From: Streptomyces cyanogenus
Lineage (GTDB): Bacteria > Actinomycetota > Actinomycetes > Streptomycetales > Streptomycetaceae
Length of the DNA: 64,000 nucleotides
Assembly: GCF_017526105.1 (NCBI RefSeq)
Contig: NZ_CP071839.1
Coordinates: 1,980,501-2,044,500, forward strand
Reading direction: 5' to 3'
This document shows positions 27,820 through 36,316 of this stretch, in pieces. The notes beneath the pieces were generated by a model. It worked only from the letters and a program-made list of their open reading frames with translations. It was not told the origin of the DNA and ran no database searches. The position numbers were made by a program, and so were the translations under genes. Within the stretch, counting starts at the first letter, position 1; the number at the start of each line of letters is the position of its first letter.

Positions 27820-29022
27820 ATGACTGCGCGCGCCGCTGACCGGGCCCGTTACGACAGGGCCACCGCCCATCTCGACGCCCCCCTCGCGATCGTGGACCTG
27901 AACGCCTTCGACGCCAACGCGGACGACCTGGTCCGCCGCGCCGCGGGCAAGCCCGTGCGGGTCGCCAGCAAGTCGGTCCGCTGCCGGGCCCTGCTGGAAC
28001 GGGTCCTGGCCAGGGACGGCTTCCAGGGGATCATGTCGTTCACCCTCGCCGAGTCGCTGTGGCTCGCGCGGTCGGGGTTCGAGGACATCCTGCTGGCCTA
28101 CCCGTCCGCCGACCGGGCGGGGTTCGCGGAGCTGGCCGCCGATCCGAAACCGGCCGGTGCCGTCACCGTGATGATCGACGACCCGGCGCACCTCGACCTC
28201 ATCGACGCCTCCCGCGACGGCGGGCGCCAACCCATCCGCGTCTGCCTGGAGTTGGACACCTCGCTGAAGCTCCTCGGCGGCCGGATACGGGTCGGCGCCC
28301 GCCGCTCCCCGCTCCACTCCCCCGCCCAACTCGCCGAGCTGGCGAGGGCCGTGGCCCGGCGGCCCGGTTTCCGGCTGGTGGGGATCATGGCGTACGAAGG
28401 ACACGTCGCCGGGGTCGGGGACGCGATCGCCGGCCGGCCGCTGCGCTCGCGGGCGGTCCGGCTGATGCAGGCCGCCGCCCGGCGGGAACTGGCCGAGCGG
28501 CGGGCCGCCGTGGTGCGGGCGGTGCGGGCCGTCGCCCCGGACCTGGAGTTCGTCAACGGCGGCGGCACCGGCAGCGTGCAGCACACCGCCGCCGAGGACG
28601 CGGTGACCGAGATCGCGGCCGGTTCCGGACTGTACGTGCCTCGCCTCTTCGACAACTACACGTCCTTCTCCGGCCGTCCGGCCGCCCTCTTCGCCCAGCC
28701 CGTCGTACGGCGGCCGGGCGTCGGGATCGTCACCGTGCTCGGTGGCGGATACCCGGCCTCCGGTGCCGCCGGCCCGGACCGGCTGCCGGTGCCGTACCTG
28801 CCGGAGGGGCTGCGGTACGACCCGCAGGAGGGCCCCGGCGAGGTGCAGACCCCGCTGCTCGGCTCGCCCGCCGACGACCTGCTCATCGGCGACAAGGTGT
28901 GGTTCCGGCACGCGAAGGCCGGCGAGCTGTGCGAGCGGTTCGAGACGCTGCACCTCGTCGAGGGGGACACGGTCACGGCGACCGTGCCCACCTACCGCGG
29001 CGAGGGGCACACGTTCCTCTGA
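27820..29022 (+). CDS. PLP-dependent amino acid deaminase/aldolase (alanine-racemase-like fold III)
   Basis: 400 aa from ATG 27820. The N-terminal alanine-racemase-like barrel has the PLP lysine in VRVASKSVRCRALLERVL. The middle part contains GIMAYEGHVAGVGD and FVNGGGTGSVQHTA (phosphate loop). The C-terminal D-serine-dehydratase-like domain ends with the metal-binding type DKVWFRHAKAGELCERFE. The family includes D-threonine aldolases and D-serine dehydratases; the substrate is unproven. It is a single gene, with 271 nt upstream holding no recognisable gene. Confidence 0.87.
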   Translation: MTARAADRARYDRATAHLDAPLAIVDLNAFDANADDLVRRAAGKPVRVASKSVRCRALLERVLARDGFQGIMSFTLAESLWLARSGFEDILLAYPSADRAGFAELAADPKPAGAVTVMIDDPAHLDLIDASRDGGRQPIRVCLELDTSLKLLGGRIRVGARRSPLHSPAQLAELARAVARRPGFRLVGIMAYEGHVAGVGDAIAGRPLRSRAVRLMQAAARRELAERRAAVVRAVRAVAPDLEFVNGGGTGSVQHTAAEDAVTEIAAGSGLYVPRLFDNYTSFSGRPAALFAQPVVRRPGVGIVTVLGGGYPASGAAGPDRLPVPYLPEGLRYDPQEGPGEVQTPLLGSPADDLLIGDKVWFRHAKAGELCERFETLHLVEGDTVTATVPTYRGEGHTFL

Positions 29023-29038
29023 CGAGGCTCCCGCAGGC

Positions 29039-29821
29039 CTACAGAGGCGTGACGTACGCGCCCGCGATGCCGCCGTCCACCAGGAAGTCGGTGGCGTTGA
29101 CGAAGGAGGAGTCGTCGCTGGCCAGGAAGGCGACGGCGGCGGCGATCTCCTCGGCCTCGGCGAACCGGCCGACCGGGATGTGGACGAGGCGGCGGGCGGC
29201 CCGCTCGGGGTCCTTCGCGAACAGCTCCTGCAGCAGGGGCGTGTTGACCGGGCCGGGGCACAGGGCGTTGACCCGGATGCCGTCCCGCGCGAACTGCACG
29301 CCCAGTTCCCGGGACATGGCGAGGACTCCGCCCTTGGAGGCGGTGTACGAGATCTGGGACGTGGCCGCGCCCATGCGTGCCACGAAGGACGCGGTGTTGA
29401 TGATGGAGCCCTTGCCCTGGCGGCGCATGTAGGGGATGGCGGCCTTGCAGCACAGGTAGACGGAGGTGAGGTTGACCTCCTGGACGCGCTTCCAGGCCTC
29501 CAGGCCGGTCTCCAGGATGGAGTCGTCGTCGGGCGGGGAGATGCCGGCGTTGTTGAAGGCGATGTCGACGCTGCCGTAGGTGTCGTACGCCGCCTTGAAC
29601 AGCGCTTCGACCTGCTCGGGGTCGGTGACGTCGGTCTTCACGAAGAGCCCGCCGACCTCGTCGGCCGCGGCCTTGCCGCGGGCCTCGTCGACGTCCGCGC
29701 AGACGACGTGGGCGCCCTCGGAGGCGAGCCGGCGGACGGTGGCGAGTCCGATGCCGCTGCCGGCTCCGGTGACGACGGCGGTACGGCCGGCCAGACGGCG
29801 GCAAACAGATTCTGCGGTCAC
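29039..29821 (-). CDS. Short-chain dehydrogenase/reductase of the amine-utilisation cluster
   Basis: 260 aa from GTG 29821, whose GTGA overlaps the aldehyde dehydrogenase stop. Classical SDR motifs: TGAGSGIG (NAD(P) binding), NNAG, catalytic Ser in INTASF and YTASK. Such genes are often labelled 3-oxoacyl-ACP reductase. Position directly after an aldehyde dehydrogenase and GlnA4 suggests instead an alcohol dehydrogenase that oxidises gamma-glutamylethanolamide to the aldehyde; this is an inference from the cluster. Confidence 0.88.
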   Translation of the reverse strand: MTAESVCRRLAGRTAVVTGAGSGIGLATVRRLASEGAHVVCADVDEARGKAAADEVGGLFVKTDVTDPEQVEALFKAAYDTYGSVDIAFNNAGISPPDDDSILETGLEAWKRVQEVNLTSVYLCCKAAIPYMRRQGKGSIINTASFVARMGAATSQISYTASKGGVLAMSRELGVQFARDGIRVNALCPGPVNTPLLQELFAKDPERAARRLVHIPVGRFAEAEEIAAAVAFLASDDSSFVNATDFLVDGGIAGAYVTPL

Positions 29822-31191
29822 TGTGCGGGGCCCTCCGTGCTGATGAAGACGTTCTTGGTTTCGGTGAAGGCGGTCAGTGCGTCGGGGCCGAGTTCCCGGC
29901 CGAGGCCGGACTGCTTGAAGCCGCCGAAGGGGGTCCAGTAGCGGACGCTGGAGTGGGAGTTGACGGACAGGTTGCCCGCGCGGACGGCCTGGGACACCCG
30001 CAGGGCGCGGCCCACGTCCCGGGTCCAGATGGAGCCGGAGAGGCCGTAGGGGGTGTCGTTGGCGAGGCGGACCGCGTCCTCCTCGTCGGTGAAGGGCAGC
30101 AGGACGGCGACCGGGCCGAAGATCTCCTCGCGGGCCGCGGGGCTGTCGTGCCGCTCCCCGGTGAGCACGGTCGGCGGGAACCAGAAACCGGGGCCGTCGG
30201 GCGCGCTGCCGCGCAGGGCGGGGGCGTCCTCGGGGACGTACGAGCGGACGCGCTCCAGCTGCCGGCCGGAGATCAGCGGGCCCATCTGGGTCTTCTCGTC
30301 GGCCGGGTCGCCGACGACGACGGCGGCCAGCGCGTCGGCGAGGAAGGCGCGGGCCTCGTCCAGCACGGCCTCCTGGACCAGGATGCGGGTGCGGGCGCAG
30401 CAGTCCTGGCCGGAGTTGTCCAGGAAGGAGAAGGGGTCGAGGGCGGCCTTGAGGTCGGCGTCGGCGAAGACGACGCTGGGGCTCTTGCCGCCGAGTTCCA
30501 GGGTGACCGGTTTGACCAGGCGGGCGCAGCGCTCCATGACCTCGCGGCCGGTGTGCGTCGAGCCGGTGAAAACGATCTTGGCGACGTCCGGGTGGTCCAC
30601 CAGGGCGCGTCCGGCGGTGCCGCCGTAGCCGGGCAGGACCTGGAGGACGTGTTCGGGCAGGCCCGCCTCCAGGGCCAGTTCGGCCAGCCGGAGCGCGGTG
30701 AGCGGGGTGGCCTCGGCGGGTTTGAGGACCACCGCGTTGCCGGCCGCGAGTGCCGGGAAGGAGCCCCAGGCGGCGATCGGCAGGGGGAAGTTCCAGGGGG
30801 CGATCACGCCGATCACGCCGAGGGGTTCCTGGAAGGTGACGTCCCAGCCGCCGGGTGCCGGGATCTGCCTGCCGAGCAGGCGTTCGGCGCCGCCGGCCGC
30901 GTAGAGGAGCAGGTCACGCGCGTTGCCCACCTCCCAGCGGGCGTTGCCGACGGTGTGCCCGGCCTCGCGGACCTCCAACTGGGCGAGTTCCTCGGTGTGG
31001 GCGTCGACCACATCGGCGAACCGGCGCAGCAGCCGGGCCCGGTCGGCCGGGGCGAGGGCGGCCCAGCGGGTCTGGGCGCGGCCGGCGCGTACGACGGCGG
31101 CGTCCACGTCCTCGGCGGTGGCGGCGGGGACGGTGGCGATGAGCTCCTCGGTGGCGGGGTTGAGGACCTTCAGCTCGTGCGGGTCGGACAC
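29818..31191 (-). CDS. NAD-dependent aldehyde dehydrogenase of the amine-utilisation cluster
   Basis: 457 aa from GTG 31191, with GGAAAGG upstream. Key motifs: PWNFPLPIAAW (cofactor), FTGSTHTGREV, the general base Glu in LELGGKSP and the catalytic Cys in SGQDCCARTRI. The C-terminal PFGGFKQSGLGRELG is also present. It would oxidise a gamma-glutamyl aminoaldehyde to the acid. It is 43 nt downstream of the glutamine-synthetase-like gene and overlaps the SDR by 4 nt, forming one transcription unit. Confidence 0.93.
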   Translation of the reverse strand: MSDPHELKVLNPATEELIATVPAATAEDVDAAVVRAGRAQTRWAALAPADRARLLRRFADVVDAHTEELAQLEVREAGHTVGNARWEVGNARDLLLYAAGGAERLLGRQIPAPGGWDVTFQEPLGVIGVIAPWNFPLPIAAWGSFPALAAGNAVVLKPAEATPLTALRLAELALEAGLPEHVLQVLPGYGGTAGRALVDHPDVAKIVFTGSTHTGREVMERCARLVKPVTLELGGKSPSVVFADADLKAALDPFSFLDNSGQDCCARTRILVQEAVLDEARAFLADALAAVVVGDPADEKTQMGPLISGRQLERVRSYVPEDAPALRGSAPDGPGFWFPPTVLTGERHDSPAAREEIFGPVAVLLPFTDEEDAVRLANDTPYGLSGSIWTRDVGRALRVSQAVRAGNLSVNSHSSVRYWTPFGGFKQSGLGRELGPDALTAFTETKNVFISTEGPAQ

Positions 31192-31234
31192 GTGATGACC
31201 TTTCCCAGGCGTCGAATCACAGGAGTGCGCGGGC

Positions 31235-32593
31235 TCACAGGCGTTCGAAGGAGCGGCGCAGCTCCCAGTCGGTGACCGCGGCGTCGAAGGCCTCCAGCTC
31301 GACCCGCGCCATGTTGCGGTAGTGGGCGACCACCTCGTCGCCGAAGGCGGCCTTGGCCACGGGGCTGTTCTCCCACAGCTCGGCGGCCTCGCGCAGGGTC
31401 GTCGGGACGTGCTCGAAGCCGGCGGTGTAGGCGTTGCCGGGGCAGGGTTCGGGCAGTTCCAGCTTGTGCTCGATGCCGTACAGGCCGGCGGCCACCAGCC
31501 CCGCCACGGCGAGGTAGGGGTTGACGTCGCCGCCCGGCAGCCGGTTCTCGAAGCGCATCGAGCGCCCGTGGCCGACCACGCGGAGGGCGCAGGTGCGGTT
31601 GTCGTGGCCCCAGGCGACGGCGGTGGGCGCGAAGGAGCCGGGCTGGAACCGCTTGTAGGAGTTGATGTTGGGGGCGTAGAGGAGCGAGAAGTCGCGCAGG
31701 GCGGCGAGCTGTCCGGCGAGGAAGTGCCGCATCACCTCGGACATTCCGTCGGGGCCGGCCATGGCGTTGGTGCCGTCGGCGTCGGCGAGGGAGAGGTGGA
31801 TGTGACAGGAGTTGCCCTCGCGCTCGTTGTACTTGGCCATGAAGGTGATCGAGACGCCCTCCTGGGCGGCGATCTCCTTGGCGCCGGTCTTGTACAGGGC
31901 GTGCTGGTCGCAGGTGACGAGGGCCTCGTCGTAGCGGAAGGCGATCTCGTGCTGGCCGGGGTTGCACTCGCCCTTGGCGGACTCGACGGTGAGGCCGGCG
32001 CCGGCCATGTCGTTGCGCAGGCGGCGCAGCAGGGGCTCGATGCGGCCGGTGCCGAGGATGGAGTAGTCGATGTTGTACTGGTTGGCCGGGGTGAGATCGC
32101 GGTAGTTCGCGTCCCAGGCCTGTTCGTAGCTGTCCTTGAAGACGATGAACTCCAGCTCGGTGCCGACCTGGGCGGTGTAGCCGAGTGCGGCGAGCCGCTC
32201 CAGCTGGCGGCGCAGGATCTGGCGCGGGGCGGCGACCACCGGGGAGCCGTCGTTCCAGGCGAGGTCGGCGACGAGCAGCGCGGTGCCGGGGTGCCAGGGG
32301 ATGCGGCGCAGGGTGGACAGGTCGGGGTGCATGGCGAAGTCGCCGTAGCCCCGCTCCCAGGAGGACATCGCGTAGCCGTCGACGGTGTTCATCTCGGTGT
32401 CGACGGCGAGCAGGTAGTTGCAGCCCTCGGTGCCGTGGTGGAGGACCTCGTCGAGGAAGAAGCGGGCGGCGAACCGCTTGCCCTGGAGCCGCCCTTGCAT
32501 GTCGGGGAAGGCCAGGACGACAGTGTCGATCTCACCGCCCGCGACGAGGGCGTGCAGTTCCTCGACGCTGAGCGGGGGTGTGCGGTCTGCCAC
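31235..32593 (-). CDS. glnA4: GlnA4-type gamma-glutamylamide (ethanolamide) synthetase
   Basis: 452 aa from GTG 32593, preceded by GAAGGAGG. It is a glutamine-synthetase fold: GTELEFIVF and NPGQHEIAF (metal ligands), CHIHLSL, NSYKRFQPGSFAPT and ENRLPGGDVNPYLA. The Tyr-adenylylation region of true GlnA (NLYDLPPEE) is absent, so it is not the ammonia-assimilating enzyme. In S. coelicolor the enzyme at this locus, GlnA4, glutamylates ethanolamine. The flanking SDR, aldehyde dehydrogenase and C26 hydrolase fit that pathway. A polyamine-type substrate remains possible. Confidence 0.88.
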   Translation of the reverse strand: MADRTPPLSVEELHALVAGGEIDTVVLAFPDMQGRLQGKRFAARFFLDEVLHHGTEGCNYLLAVDTEMNTVDGYAMSSWERGYGDFAMHPDLSTLRRIPWHPGTALLVADLAWNDGSPVVAAPRQILRRQLERLAALGYTAQVGTELEFIVFKDSYEQAWDANYRDLTPANQYNIDYSILGTGRIEPLLRRLRNDMAGAGLTVESAKGECNPGQHEIAFRYDEALVTCDQHALYKTGAKEIAAQEGVSITFMAKYNEREGNSCHIHLSLADADGTNAMAGPDGMSEVMRHFLAGQLAALRDFSLLYAPNINSYKRFQPGSFAPTAVAWGHDNRTCALRVVGHGRSMRFENRLPGGDVNPYLAVAGLVAAGLYGIEHKLELPEPCPGNAYTAGFEHVPTTLREAAELWENSPVAKAAFGDEVVAHYRNMARVELEAFDAAVTDWELRRSFERL

Positions 32594-32645
32594 GGGAGAG
32601 CCTCCTTCGGCGCCATCGCGCTTTTTCGGCCGGGCCGGGAGCCAT

Positions 32646-32665
32646 AAGGTATTGCGGAGAACCAT
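32646..32665. promoter_or_regulatory. Candidate operator AAGGT-N10-ACCAT between glnA4 and the FadR-type gene
   Basis: GGT and ACC half-sites separated by exactly 10 bp lie between the divergent glnA4 and regulator genes. The spacing equals that of the site at 33437-33460 downstream of the regulator. TAAGGT at 32645-32650 could be a plus-strand -10 box, which the site would cover. Confidence 0.45.
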
Positions 32666-32688
32666 TGCTTGGGAAGGGGGTACGGCCG

Positions 32689-33426
32689 ATGTCGCAGGAC
32701 ATGGGTGCCGGCGGGCTGGCGGACCGGCTCGTTCCGGTGCTGCGGCCGGTGCGGGCGGGCAACGGCTTCGAGGAGGCGCTGGAGCAGATCCTGCAGGTCG
32801 TCCGGCTGGGCCTGGTGCCGGGCGGCGAGCGGCTGCCGGCCGAACGGGAGCTGGCGGAGCGGCTCGGGATCAGCCGGGTGACGCTGCGCGAGGTGCTGAA
32901 GGTGCTCCAGGACCAGGGCCTGGTGGAGGCGCGGCGCGGCCGGTACGGCGGAACGTTCGTGCTGCCGCGCACGGACGCGGGCGGCGAGGACGAGCTGCGG
33001 CGCCGGATCGCCGAGGTCGACATCGAGGACGTGCTGCGCTTCCGCGAGGTGCTGGAGGTGGGGGCCGCCGGGCTGTGCGCGGCACACGGGCTGACGCGGG
33101 AGCAGGAAGAGCGGCTGCGGGAGGCGCTGGACCGCACCCACGAGGCCCCGCTGGCCGACTACCGGCGGGCGGACACGCTGCTGCACCTGACGCTGGCCGA
33201 GCTGTGCGGTTCGCCGTCGCTGACCGCGCAGTACGCGGCCGTGCGGGCCACGGTGAACGACCTGCTGGACTGCATCCCGCTGCTGGTGCGCAACCTGGAG
33301 CACTCCCAGCGGCAGCACACAGCGCTGGTGGAGGCGGTGCTGGACGGGGACGCGGACGGGGCCCGGGAGATGATGCGCGAGCACTGCGCGGGGACGGCGG
33401 CGCTGCTGCGGGGCTTCCTGGCCTGA
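32689..33426 (+). CDS. GntR/FadR-type regulator of the amine-utilisation cluster
   Basis: 245 aa from ATG 32689, with GGGAAGGGGG upstream. An N-terminal winged helix (GERLPAERELAERLGISRVTLREVLKVLQ) is followed by a wing (RRGRYGGTFV). The C-terminal all-helical FCD domain (about 90-240) has the metal/ligand His and Asp residues near YRRADTLLHLTLAELCG and HSQRQHTALVEAVLDGD. It probably represses glnA4-ALDH-SDR leftwards and the hydrolase rightwards, and may sense the amine or a glutamylated intermediate. Confidence 0.9.
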   Translation: MSQDMGAGGLADRLVPVLRPVRAGNGFEEALEQILQVVRLGLVPGGERLPAERELAERLGISRVTLREVLKVLQDQGLVEARRGRYGGTFVLPRTDAGGEDELRRRIAEVDIEDVLRFREVLEVGAAGLCAAHGLTREQEERLREALDRTHEAPLADYRRADTLLHLTLAELCGSPSLTAQYAAVRATVNDLLDCIPLLVRNLEHSQRQHTALVEAVLDGDADGAREMMREHCAGTAALLRGFLA

Positions 33427-33436
33427 GCCACGTCTG

Positions 33437-33466
33437 CAAAGGTATGGGTGAGCACCTTTGAAGGTG
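33437..33466. promoter_or_regulatory. Candidate operator CAAAGGT-N10-ACCTTTG with a second overlapping repeat
   Basis: CAAAGGT (33437-33443) and ACCTTTG (33454-33460) are perfect 7-bp arms with a 10-bp spacer. CACCTT-TG-AAGGTG (33453-33466) adds a third half-site. The site lies 68-98 bp upstream of the hydrolase start and only 10 bp after the regulator stop. Confidence 0.55.
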
Positions 33467-33534
33467 GGCAGTGTGCCGAGGGCACTCGTCACGTGGGCGC
33501 TTCACTGGGCGCCCTCGCATGCCAGGAGGGCAGC

Positions 33535-34221
33535 ATGACCGTACGGCCGCTGATCGGTGTGAGCACGTACCTGGAGTCCGGCGTGCGCTGGGGGGTGTGG
33601 GAGCTGGACGCGGTGCTGCTGGCGGCCGGCTATCCGCGGCTGGTGCAGCGGGCCGGCGGGCTGGCGGCGCTGCTGCCGCCGGACGCGCCGGAGCACGCCG
33701 AGGCCGCGGTGGCCCGGCTCGACGCACTGGTCATCGCGGGCGGACCGGACGTCGACCCGGCCCGGTACGGCGCCGAGCGCTCACCGCGCACGGGACCGCC
33801 CGCGCCGGAGCGGGACGCCTGGGAGCTGGCGCTGATCCGGGCGGCGCTGGCCGCGGGGGTGCCCCTGCTCGGCGTCTGCCGGGGCATGCAGCTGCTGAAC
33901 GTCGCCCTCGGCGGCACGCTCGTCCAGCACCTGGACGGGCACGCGGAGCGGGTCGGCGTCTTCGGCGAGCACCCGGTCAAGCCGGTGCCGGGCACCCGGT
34001 ACGCCGGCATCGTCCCGGACGAGCTGGCGGTGCCGACGTACCACCACCAGGCGGTGGAGCGGCTCGGCGAGGGGCTCGTCCCGTCGGCCTACGCCGCGGA
34101 CGGCACCGTGGAGGCCGTCGAACTGCCGGCGGACCGGGGCTGGGTGCTGGGCGTGCAGTGGCATCCGGAGATGGGCGAGGACCTGCGGGTGATGCGGGCC
34201 CTGGTCACAGCCGCCTCCTGA
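33535..34221 (+). CDS. Class-C26 gamma-glutamyl (gamma-glutamyl-GABA-type) hydrolase
   Basis: 228 aa from ATG 33535, preceded by AGGAGGG. It is a class-I glutamine-amidotransferase-like fold: C115 is the nucleophile in LLGVCRGMQLLNVALGG, and the His-Glu pair is in VQWHPEMGED. IAGGPDVDPARYG and YHHQAVERLG are typical of PuuD-like hydrolases. It would free glutamate from the oxidised gamma-glutamyl product (glycine for an ethanolamine pathway). The 3' end overlaps the convergent phosphotransferase gene by 17 bp. Confidence 0.92.
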   Translation: MTVRPLIGVSTYLESGVRWGVWELDAVLLAAGYPRLVQRAGGLAALLPPDAPEHAEAAVARLDALVIAGGPDVDPARYGAERSPRTGPPAPERDAWELALIRAALAAGVPLLGVCRGMQLLNVALGGTLVQHLDGHAERVGVFGEHPVKPVPGTRYAGIVPDELAVPTYHHQAVERLGEGLVPSAYAADGTVEAVELPADRGWVLGVQWHPEMGEDLRVMRALVTAAS

Positions 34222-35155
34222 GCCAGGCCAGGGCCGCCTCGCCCTGCGCGCGCTGGAAGGGGCGCAGGGTGGGCAGGCCCGGTGGCGCCGGGCACAGCGA
34301 GCCGCGCAGGAAGTAGCCCGTGAGAGCGGCCAGCGCCGCGGTCACGGCGTCCGGGTCGGCCGACCGGCCGAGGGGGTGCGCGGTGAACACCTCTTCCGGG
34401 TCCGGTCCGCCCTGCGCCCGCACGCACGGCAGCATGACCAGCAGGTCGAACCAGGGCGCGGCGCGCAGGGCGTGCGGCCAGTCCACGAAGACGACACCGT
34501 CGGCCGTGAGCAGGACGTTGTCCGCGCGCAGGTCGGCGTGGGCGAGGGTGTCGCCGGACGCGCCCCCGGCCCAGCCGGCCTCCAGCGCGGCGAGTTCGGC
34601 CAGGTGACCGGCGGCCCAGTCGCCGAGCAGGTCTTGTACGTCGCCGGCCTCGCCGTCGCGGAGCGCGCGCCAGCCGGCGAAGTCGGCGGCCAGCTCCTCG
34701 GCGACGGGCGGCGCGTCGACCGGGGACGGCGTACCGGTGCGGGCGAGCCCGGTGACCGCGTCGAGCACCCGCCGCAGTTCCGCCGGCCGCCAGGGCACGT
34801 GCGGCTGACGTCCCGCCACCTCCTCGAAGACCAGCGCCACCCAGGTGCCGTCGTCGTACGACCCGAGCAGCCGGGGCGCCGGCACGGTGACCGGCAGCGC
34901 GGCGGCGTTCCGCGCCTCCTTGCGGTGCAGGGCGGGGCTGTGCGGGTTGGCCTCGGCACAGACCGCCTTGACGAAGCCGGTGCGCCCGGACGCCGTGCGC
35001 ACCCGGGCGGCCACACCGGGAGAGAAGCCGCCGCTCTGCGTCACGGCCCGCACGACCGGCGCCCCGAGCACCTCCCCGACGGCGTCACGGACGACGGCGG
35101 GGAGAACGTCCCAGGGAGCACGAACGCCCGTGGCGGGCGGGGCGATGGCGGTCAT
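34205..35155 (-). CDS. APH-type phosphotransferase (aminoglycoside/choline-kinase-like)
   Basis: 316 aa from ATG 35155 (MTAIAPPATGVRAPWD). It has a kinase-like fold: a Gly-rich start SGGFSPGVAARV, Brenner's catalytic motif LAHADLRADNVLL and metal-binding VFVDWPHALRAAPWFDL. The family phosphorylates aminoglycosides, choline, ethanolamine or homoserine; here the catalytic loop is HADLRADN. Its place beside an ethanolamine-type cluster makes an amino-alcohol substrate conceivable, but it converges on the cluster and may be unrelated. Confidence 0.87.
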   Translation of the reverse strand: MTAIAPPATGVRAPWDVLPAVVRDAVGEVLGAPVVRAVTQSGGFSPGVAARVRTASGRTGFVKAVCAEANPHSPALHRKEARNAAALPVTVPAPRLLGSYDDGTWVALVFEEVAGRQPHVPWRPAELRRVLDAVTGLARTGTPSPVDAPPVAEELAADFAGWRALRDGEAGDVQDLLGDWAAGHLAELAALEAGWAGGASGDTLAHADLRADNVLLTADGVVFVDWPHALRAAPWFDLLVMLPCVRAQGGPDPEEVFTAHPLGRSADPDAVTAALAALTGYFLRGSLCPAPPGLPTLRPFQRAQGEAALAWLRRRL

Positions 35156-35275
35156 GAAGACGATGGTGCCGGTCGACCGCACGACCTGGCCAAGGGATTT
35201 AGCCGGGGCGGAGCGGGGTGGAGGGGCGTCGTGGGGGTGCGGGGCGCTTCCCGGTGCGGCTGGGCGCAGAGCGCG

Positions 35276-35320
35276 CCCCCGCGGCGCAGCCGCGTGTGCG
35301 GCTCCGCCGCGCGGTGACGC
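35276..35320. repeat. Partial copy of the GC-rich dispersed repeat
   Basis: GCGGCGCAGCCGC and then TGTGCGGCTCCGCCGCGCGG, the latter identical to part of the copy near 20480. It lies between the phosphotransferase start and the LysR stop and may end LysR transcription. Confidence 0.45.
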
Positions 35321-35322
35321 TC

Positions 35323-36246
35323 TCATCCCCGTGTCAGCGACAGCAGTTCCCGGGCCGGGCCGGTCGGGCGGTGGCCCGTGGGCCATACCGCGCGCAGGTC
35401 CCTGCGGAGCGCCACGCCGTCGACCGGGATGCTGACCAGGCGGCGCATCGACAGTTCCTCGCCGACCGCCAGTTCGCTCAGCACCGAGGGGCCGGCGCCG
35501 CTGACCGCGGACGCCTTCACCGCCGTCGTGGAGGACAGCTCGATCAGCGGGCGGGCCAGGCCGCCGAGGGCCGCGTCGAGGACCTGCCGGGTGCCGGAGC
35601 CCCGTTCGCGCAGGATGAGCGGGGTCGCGGCCAGCTCCGCCGCCGTCACGGGCCGCCGGCGGCGGGCCCACGGGTGGCCCGGCGCGGTGACGACGATCAG
35701 CCGGTCGTGGGCGATGACCGCGGAGTCCAGGCCCGTCGGCACGGACAGCCCCTCCACGAAGCCGAGGTCCGCCTCACCGGCCAGCAGCAGCTCCGCGACC
35801 TTCGCGGAGTTGCCGGCGAGCAGTGAGACGGCCGTGTCGGGCCGCTCGGCGTGCAGCGCGAGGAGCCAGCCGGGCAGCAGGTACTCGGCGATGGTCATGC
35901 TCGCCGCGACCCTCAGCCGCGAGTCCCGCCGGTCCCTGAGCGCCCGCGCGCCCGCGTCGAAGGCCGCCGCGGCCTCCACCACCCGCCGCGCCCAGTCCGT
36001 GACCAGGGCGCCGGCGTCGGTGAGCCTGGAGCCGCGCGGCGAGCGGTCGACCAGGGCGACACCCAGCTGCCGTTCCATGGAGCGGATCCGGCTGCTGGCG
36101 GCGGGCTGGGTGATCCCGACCTCGCGGGCGGCCGCGCCGAGACTGCCCAGCCGCGCCACCGCGAGCAGCAGCTCCAGCGCGGCGAGGTCCGGCACCCGGT
36201 GCGCCAGGGATGCCGTCGGCCGTCGCTGTTCCTCCGCCTCGCTCAT
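35323..36246 (-). CDS. LysR-family transcriptional regulator
   Basis: 307 aa. The N-terminal HTH is at about residues 22-80 (LELLLAVARLGSLGAAAREVGITQPAASSRIRSMERQLG), followed by a substrate-binding domain from about 105. It is divergent from the TDT transporter gene, its likely target. On the minus strand TAAGCT lies 6 nt before the ATG, so the mRNA is probably leaderless, and the start codon lies inside an inverted repeat. Confidence 0.93.
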   Translation of the reverse strand: MSEAEEQRRPTASLAHRVPDLAALELLLAVARLGSLGAAAREVGITQPAASSRIRSMERQLGVALVDRSPRGSRLTDAGALVTDWARRVVEAAAAFDAGARALRDRRDSRLRVAASMTIAEYLLPGWLLALHAERPDTAVSLLAGNSAKVAELLLAGEADLGFVEGLSVPTGLDSAVIAHDRLIVVTAPGHPWARRRRPVTAAELAATPLILRERGSGTRQVLDAALGGLARPLIELSSTTAVKASAVSGAGPSVLSELAVGEELSMRRLVSIPVDGVALRRDLRAVWPTGHRPTGPARELLSLTRG

Positions 36247-36268
36247 AAGACCAGCTTATGCCCTCATA
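36244..36268. promoter_or_regulatory. LysR-type operator region overlapping the regulator's own start codon
   Basis: CATAAG-ACCAG-CTTATG (36244-36260) is a perfect inverted repeat containing the regulator's ATG and its -10 box. TTATGCCCTCATA (36256-36268) is a second T-N11-A element facing the transporter. Both fit LysR autoregulation and activation of the divergent gene. Confidence 0.5.
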
Positions 36269-36316
36269 GAGAGGAACTCCCTGGTCAGGCGCGACCGCCC
36301 GCGGGACCGTGGGGAC

